From Alphaproteobacteria bacterium (GTDB lineage: Bacteria > Pseudomonadota > Alphaproteobacteria > Sphingomonadales > Sphingomonadaceae), in NCBI GenBank assembly GCA_018970965.1, contig JAGWVG010000094.1, positions 1-6,779 on the forward strand: a stretch of 6,779 bases of DNA, read 5' to 3'. The number at the start of each line of letters is the position of its first letter. Position 1 is the stretch's first letter. This document shows positions 5,392 through 6,779 of this stretch, one piece after another. The notes under the pieces are model-generated. The model saw nothing but the letters and a program-made list of their open reading frames with translations, had not been told where the DNA came from and ran no database searches. Position numbers and translations under genes: made by a program.

Positions 5392-5413
5392 TTTGTTGTG
5401 TATATACAACAAA
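5392..5413. promoter_or_regulatory. Palindromic operator candidate of the XRE regulator
   Basis: TTTGTTGT (5392-5399) and ACAACAAA (5406-5413) are exact complements around a GTATAT centre; 10 of 11 symmetric positions match over 22 bases. It lies upstream of and adjacent to the -10 of the regulator gene, the position expected for autorepression by a dimeric XRE protein. Confidence 0.6.
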
Positions 5414-5528
5414 AAATGACGTTCGCCAATTATCGTGAGCCGCATTCATGGCCCGCGCCAACGTATTTGGGAAATTGAAGCTGTGCGAAGCCTCAGTTTT
5501 TGAATCTGTGAAGGAATTTGGCCCTTAA

Positions 5529-5639
5529 ATGGCTAAAAAACGCCGCGCGAACAATATATCCGTCCATTATGATTTAAATAATCCTCCAATTGGAGATAGA
5601 TTATTTCATATACGAACCGAAGTTGGGGTTGACGGATAG
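5529..5639 (+). CDS. Doubtful 36-residue ORF
   Basis: ATG 5529 opens a 36-codon frame ending at TAG, coding a basic peptide beginning M-A-K-K-R-R-A-N-N-I-S-V-H-Y-D and ending T-E-V-G-V-D-G. The nearest SD-like sequence (AAGGA, 5511-5515) is 13 bases away, too far for comfort, and codon use is AT-rich unlike the neighbours. It is not recognised. It could be a small peptide, a leader ORF, a decayed remnant or chance. Confidence 0.15.
   Translation: MAKKRRANNISVHYDLNNPPIGDRLFHIRTEVGVDG
5584..5595. repeat. 12-bp perfect palindrome upstream of the receptor gene
   Basis: CTCCAATTGGAG reads identically on both strands. It lies about 145 bases before the receptor start in an AT-rich stretch, and is a possible transcription-factor half-site pair. 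No known consensus is assigned. Confidence 0.35.
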
Positions 5640-5728
5640 TTAATAGAGAAGAATGTCGCCCGATTGAACTGCGTATTCTCGGTGTTTTGCGTTCTCGAAA
5701 TGCCGCGAACTGTAGTCAAAAAATGAAC

Positions 5729-5735
5729 AGGGAGG
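5729..5735 (+). promoter_or_regulatory. Strong ribosome binding site selecting GTG 5741
   Basis: AGGGAGG ends 5 bases before GTG 5741 and is nearly a full anti-16S match. It is 20 bases from the in-frame ATG 5756 and downstream of the in-frame ATG 5723, so it decides for the GTG start. The same segment, with the preceding C, is complementary to the sRNA at 2943-2950. Confidence 0.7.
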
Positions 5736-5740
5736 CATTT

Positions 5741-6779
5741 GTGAAACTAGATATTATGAAAGCGCGGCTTTGCGCTTCATCATGCCTGATAGCTGCATCG
5801 CTTGCGGCAACGTCAGTGTACGCGCAAGACGCATCGAAGCCGGCGGATACGAAGGCGAGCGCCAGCGAAGAGGCGGGCGACGCCATCGTTGTGACGGGCT
5901 CGCGCATCCGCTTGCCCAACCTCACCAATGTTGAGCCGACCGTCACCGTCGATCAGCAATATCTGCAAGATCGTGGTCTGACCAACGTGGCAGACGCGCT
6001 GAACGAAATTCCGGGCTATCGCGGCTCGGTGACCCCGGCCGGCTCGCAAGCCAGCTTTGGTCAGGGCGTGAACTTCATCAACAGCTATGGTCTGGGCTCT
6101 AACCGCTCGCTGACGCTGCTCAACGGCCGCCGCGTCGTTTCATCAAACGTCACGACCATTTTTGGCAACGCATCGCCGGGCACGCAGGTTGACTTGAACA
6201 TCATCCCAGTCATTCTGGTGGACCGCATCGACCGCGTGTCGATTGGCGGCGCGCCAGTTTATGGCACCGATGCCATTGCGGGCACCGTCAACATCATCAT
6301 GAAGCGCAAGTTTGAAGGCTTGGAAACGCGCGGCACAGTTGGCCTGACCAGCCGTGGCGATAACTTCCGCTGGAACTTGACGGGCGCGGGTGGCTTCAAC
6401 TTTGCAGAAGGTCGCGGCAACCTGACCATTGCTGTCAGCTATGACAAGGTGAAGGGTCTGCTGGGCAACACGCGTGACTTTTACCGCGCAAATCTTGGCA
6501 ATACGACCAACCCTTGCACCACCGTGCTTGCAGGCGTCTGCACCACGACCAACTTGATCACCAATTTGGGCACGCCGGATCGTTCGCCAGCGACGGACGG
6601 CCGCGTGAACGTCAATATCGGCTTCAACAACTCGACTGCTGATGGCTTTCCGGGCTCGATCCTCATCAAGGATCTGACCATTCCGGGCGTATCGCGCGGT
6701 GGCGTTCTGTCGAGCGGTGCGAGCGCTTATGGCTATGCCTTTGCACCGGATGGCTCTTTGGTTCCGTATAACCGTGGTA
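5741..6779 (+). CDS. TonB-dependent outer-membrane receptor, N-terminal part (runs off right edge)
   Basis: 346 codons are present and the frame is open at the window end, so about a third of a typical 900-1000-residue receptor is seen. Residues 1-28 form a signal peptide (basic M-K-A-R, hydrophobic core, cleavage after V-Y-A before Q-D). The TonB-box region is D-A-I-V-V-T-G-S-R-I (47-56). There is no STN signalling domain before it. The plug domain follows with V-A-D-A-L-N-E-I-P-G, L-L-N-G-R-R-V-V, and I-D-R-V-S-I-G-G-A-P-V-Y-G-T-D-A-I-A-G-T-V-N-I-I (163-186), then the first beta-strands of the barrel. Cys259 and Cys267 may form a disulphide in an extracellular loop. It imports a ligand across the outer membrane using TonB-ExbBD energy; the substrate (siderophore, sugar, peptide or aromatic compound) cannot be told without neighbours. 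Starts at 5756 (ATG) or 5723 (ATG) are possible but less well supported. Confidence 0.93.
   Translation, partial: MKLDIMKARLCASSCLIAASLAATSVYAQDASKPADTKASASEEAGDAIVVTGSRIRLPNLTNVEPTVTVDQQYLQDRGLTNVADALNEIPGYRGSVTPAGSQASFGQGVNFINSYGLGSNRSLTLLNGRRVVSSNVTTIFGNASPGTQVDLNIIPVILVDRIDRVSIGGAPVYGTDAIAGTVNIIMKRKFEGLETRGTVGLTSRGDNFRWNLTGAGGFNFAEGRGNLTIAVSYDKVKGLLGNTRDFYRANLGNTTNPCTTVLAGVCTTTNLITNLGTPDRSPATDGRVNVNIGFNNSTADGFPGSILIKDLTIPGVSRGGVLSSGASAYGYAFAPDGSLVPYNRG

Larger units (their letters stand above)
5430..5740. other. AT-rich intergenic region without a convincing gene
   Basis: The 311 bases between the XRE promoter and the TonB-dependent receptor are visibly richer in A+T (especially 5525-5650) than the flanking genes. 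They contain the perfect 12-bp palindrome CTCCAATTGGAG (5584-5595), an ATTTAAAT palindrome (5572-5579), a TTGACG at 5629-5634 without a matching -10, and a small ORF at 5529-5639. This region probably holds the receptor promoter and operators, but I cannot place a transcription start. Confidence 0.5.

Overview
The window looks like chromosome of an alphaproteobacterium, most likely a sphingomonad (order Sphingomonadales). The reasons are a CpdR-type single-domain response regulator, a SapC-family protein, a TonB-dependent receptor with a signal peptide ending V-Y-A-Q-D and a D-A-I-V-V-T-G-S-R-I TonB-box region, and an apparent alphaproteobacterial sRNA. This placement is inferred from gene families, not from a marker gene.

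Layout from left to right. (1) The 5' part of an exported small protein gene lies on the minus strand and runs off the left edge (374 to 1). (2) Diverging from it are a D-2-hydroxyglutarate dehydrogenase-like FAD oxidase (464-1885) and a SapC-family gene (2002-2772), closed by a strong intrinsic terminator (2805-2845). (3) Directly after that is a gene-free stretch that I read as a complete small RNA gene. It has its own promoter (2845-2873), two 5' hairpins, a single-stranded UUUCCUCCCU stretch and a perfect rho-independent terminator (2958-2989). It resembles the alpha-r8/MmgR ('suhB' in Rfam) family. Its U-tract overlaps the stop codon of a convergent N-formylglutamate amidohydrolase-family gene (2988-3842, minus). 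(4) A divergent region with several inverted repeats leads into cpdR (3996-4379), then tRNA-Val(GAC) with encoded CCA (4485-4559). (5) On the minus strand is a two-gene, translationally coupled unit: an XRE-type HTH regulator (5115-5375) and a four-helix membrane protein (4661-5128). A near-perfect 22-bp palindrome lies in the regulator's promoter, and its mRNA may be leaderless. (6) About 300 AT-rich bases without a convincing gene (5430-5740) hold a 12-bp palindrome and a doubtful 36-codon ORF. (7) A TonB-dependent receptor starts at GTG 5741 and runs off the right edge.

Most genes are ordinary chromosomal ones in short transcription units: a housekeeping oxidase, a cell-cycle proteolysis adaptor, a tRNA and an outer-membrane receptor. 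The most interesting element is the sRNA. Its conserved CCUCCCUG segment (2943-2950) is perfectly complementary over 8 bases to the Shine-Dalgarno region of the TonB-dependent receptor (CAGGGAGG, 5728-5735), which makes that mRNA a candidate target. Read-through from the convergent amidohydrolase gene would produce RNA antisense to the sRNA. I found no CRISPR array, insertion sequence, integrase or obvious defence system.
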